A stretch of DNA of 8,006 nt from Sedimenticola sp. (GTDB taxonomy: Bacteria > Pseudomonadota > Gammaproteobacteria > Chromatiales > Chromatiaceae), in contig JALVUB010000140.1 of assembly GCA_027023915.1 (NCBI GenBank), positions 1 to 8,006 of the forward strand, given 5' to 3'. The notes beneath the pieces were generated by a model. That model was given only the letters and a program-made list of their open reading frames with translations, searched no databases and was not told the origin of the DNA. Position 1 is the stretch's first letter. The number at the start of each line of letters is the position of its first letter. Positions 7,073 through 8,006 of this stretch are shown here, in pieces. The position numbers and the translations under genes are program-made.

Positions 7073-7284
7073 GGCGTCTCCTCTTCGGCGTGGGTTTTGT
7101 TGCAGTAATAACGGCCGTTACGGGCGACAGCTTCGCCTTCCGGCACATGCAGGCCGCAATGGTGGCAGGCCACCATGTTTTCCGTTTCGGTATGGTGGCT
7201 TCTTTTTCTGTTGGGTGAAGCGCGCAAAAGCCGCAGGGACCACCAGACAAGCGCGATGGCTGCAACCAGTAACAGAAGCCTCAT
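7069..7284 (-). CDS. PP0621-family small membrane-anchored zinc-ribbon-like protein
   Basis: This 71-aa protein of unknown function begins with a hydrophobic helix (MRLLLLVAAIALVWWSLRLL, residues 1-20) followed by a basic stretch (about 21-31). A compact metal-site-like motif comes next: C40-x2-C43, then C61-x3-H65, with His46 nearby (CHHCGLHVPEGEAV, then YYCNKTH). The pattern suggests a zinc ribbon held at the cytoplasmic face of the inner membrane, an orientation inferred from the basic residues after the helix. The wording matches the PP0621 family, commonly found beside pilS. The stop codon overlaps the pilS start as TTGA, and the pilS ribosome site lies within its last codons. The frame is open further upstream only because it runs antisense to nadE; the ATG at 7282-7284 is chosen for the membrane helix. 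No clear Shine-Dalgarno precedes it. Confidence 0.88.
   Translation of the reverse strand: MRLLLLVAAIALVWWSLRLLRASPNRKRSHHTETENMVACHHCGLHVPEGEAVARNGRYYCNKTHAEEETP
7078..7082 (-). promoter_or_regulatory. Ribosome binding site that fixes the TTG start of pilS
   Basis: The minus strand reads AGGAG 5 nt before TTG (7070-7072), inside the final codons of the PP0621 gene. With no ATG or GTG start codon well placed between it and the first membrane helix, this site is the main argument for TTG initiation. Confidence 0.8.
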
Positions 7285-7350
7285 GGGACTACGAAAAATG
7301 AGAGTTTGTGTTACTTTACCACCCTTTCCCGCAAATTCCCCATCTCTTGT
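7285..7350. other. Divergent intergenic region between PP0621 and nadE
   Basis: This 66-bp spacer must hold at least part of the promoters for both the PP0621-pilS-pilR set and nadE. It is AT-richer than its flanks. I see no convincing -10/-35 pair on either strand; the best -10 resemblance on the minus strand is TAAAGT (4/6) without a matching -35. Neither start codon has a recognisable Shine-Dalgarno sequence, and no inverted repeat suggests an operator. Confidence 0.5.
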
Positions 7351-8006
7351 ATGAAGATTGCTGTGGCCCAGATCAACCCCGTGGTAGGGGACTTGGTCGG
7401 CAACGCGGAGAAGGTGCTCATGTGGGCGCGACGCGCCCGTGATGAGCTGGGCGCTGATGTGGTGGTCTATCCCGAGCTGGTGCTTTCCGGCTACCCGCCT
7501 GAGGATCTGCTGCTGCGCGACGATTTTCTCGATCTGTGTGAGAAGATGCTGGCGCGGATCTGTCGTGAGGCGGGGGGGGTGGCGCTGATTCTGGGATATC
7601 CACGTCGGCAGGGGGAAGCGCTCTACAATGCCGCCGGTTTCGTGCGCGATGGAAAGGTGGTGGCCGAATATCACAAGGCCGCACTGCCCAACTACGGGGT
7701 GTTTGATGAAAAACGCTATTTCAGCGCCGGCGAAGCCCCCTGCGTGGTGGATGTGGGCGGCGCAAGCCTGGGTATCACAATCTGTGAGGATATCTGGTCG
7801 CCTGAGGCGGCGCGACAGGCGGCGGAAGCAGGCGCCGATCTGCTGGTCAACCTCAACGCTTCGCCGTTTCATGCAGGCAAGGAAGACGAGCGCCTGCAAG
7901 TGGTGCATGAGCGGGTGCGGGAGAACGGAATTCCTGTCATTTATGTGAACCTGGTGGGGGGGCAGGATGAGCTGGTGTTCGATGGCGGTTCCTTCACTTT
8001 GGACGG
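7351..8006 (+). CDS. nadE: Glutamine-dependent NAD+ synthetase, N-terminal glutaminase part (3' end missing)
   Basis: The first 218 codons of nadE are present; the gene is cut by the right edge. The full family protein is about 540 aa and makes NAD+ from deamido-NAD+, ATP and glutamine-derived ammonia in the cytoplasm. The segment is a nitrilase-type (CN hydrolase) domain that hydrolyses glutamine. The Glu-Lys-Cys triad can be placed at E42 (YPELVLSGYPPEDLL), K109 (EYHKAALPNYGVFDEKRYF) and C145 (GITICEDIWSP). The LPNYxVFDExRYF wording and NLNASPFHAGK are typical of NadE rather than other nitrilases. The C-terminal synthetase domain with its SGGxDS loop lies outside the window. ATG at 7351 gives the family start (MKIAVAQINPVVGD), although no clear Shine-Dalgarno precedes it. 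The gene is divergent from PP0621-pilS-pilR. It contains an eight-G run at 7572-7579, and the frame is intact. Confidence 0.95.
   Translation, partial: MKIAVAQINPVVGDLVGNAEKVLMWARRARDELGADVVVYPELVLSGYPPEDLLLRDDFLDLCEKMLARICREAGGVALILGYPRRQGEALYNAAGFVRDGKVVAEYHKAALPNYGVFDEKRYFSAGEAPCVVDVGGASLGITICEDIWSPEAARQAAEAGADLLVNLNASPFHAGKEDERLQVVHERVRENGIPVIYVNLVGGQDELVFDGGSFTLD

Noticed and set aside
7311..7343. Ten-codon minus-strand frame starting ATGGGG upstream of PP0621, possibly a leader peptide
   Set aside because: It is very short, with no attenuator hairpin or biased codons; it cannot be told from chance.
1..8006. Search for CRISPR arrays, insertion sequences, toxin-antitoxin or defence genes, riboswitches and rRNA
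   Set aside because: No repeat arrays, transposase motifs, terminal inverted repeats or such gene families were found; genes are densely packed and their composition appears even.

Overview
This is an 8,006-bp chromosomal window of moderately high GC, almost entirely coding. It most likely comes from a gammaproteobacterium. The evidence is the PilR/PilS pair behind a small PP0621-type gene and divergent from nadE, an MCE-type lipid ABC operon, a Gram-negative lipoprotein, and a tRNA-Arg(CCG) closely resembling the enterobacterial one. I cannot name genus or species from the sequence alone.

Region 1 (1-3251, minus strand) is a tightly packed operon read from right to left. It encodes a STAS-MlaE fusion permease, an MlaF-type ATPase, an MlaD-type MCE protein, and the first 131 codons of an auxiliary outer-membrane lipoprotein of the PqiC type, cut by the window edge. 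Together they should form a trans-envelope lipid transporter. It resembles Mla but has the STAS regulator fused to the permease and a PqiC-like lipoprotein directly after the MCE gene.

Region 2 (3252-3481) holds a complete tRNA-Arg(CCG) on the minus strand with a perfect TATAAT -10 box. No terminator or separate promoter is visible between the tRNA and the lipid-transport operon, so the two may be co-transcribed. Region 3 (3482-4051, plus strand) is a secreted SYLF-domain (YSC84/DUF500) lipid-binding protein reading away from the tRNA.

Region 4 (4059-7284, minus strand) is a three-gene set joined by 4-base overlaps: a small membrane-anchored zinc-ribbon-like PP0621 protein, the histidine kinase PilS (TTG start), and the sigma-54-dependent response regulator PilR. 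The kinase and regulator would control type IV pilin transcription; no pilin gene lies in the window. Region 5 (7351-8006, plus strand) is the N-terminal glutaminase part of glutamine-dependent NAD synthetase (nadE), divergent from PP0621 across 66 bp and cut by the window end.

The window is mostly conventional housekeeping and regulatory DNA. No mobile element, CRISPR array, rRNA or defence system was seen. The points most worth checking are an altered ATP-binding G1 box in PilS, the uncharacterised zinc-ribbon protein coupled to PilS, the possible tRNA-led transcription of the lipid transporter, and the STAS-permease fusion.
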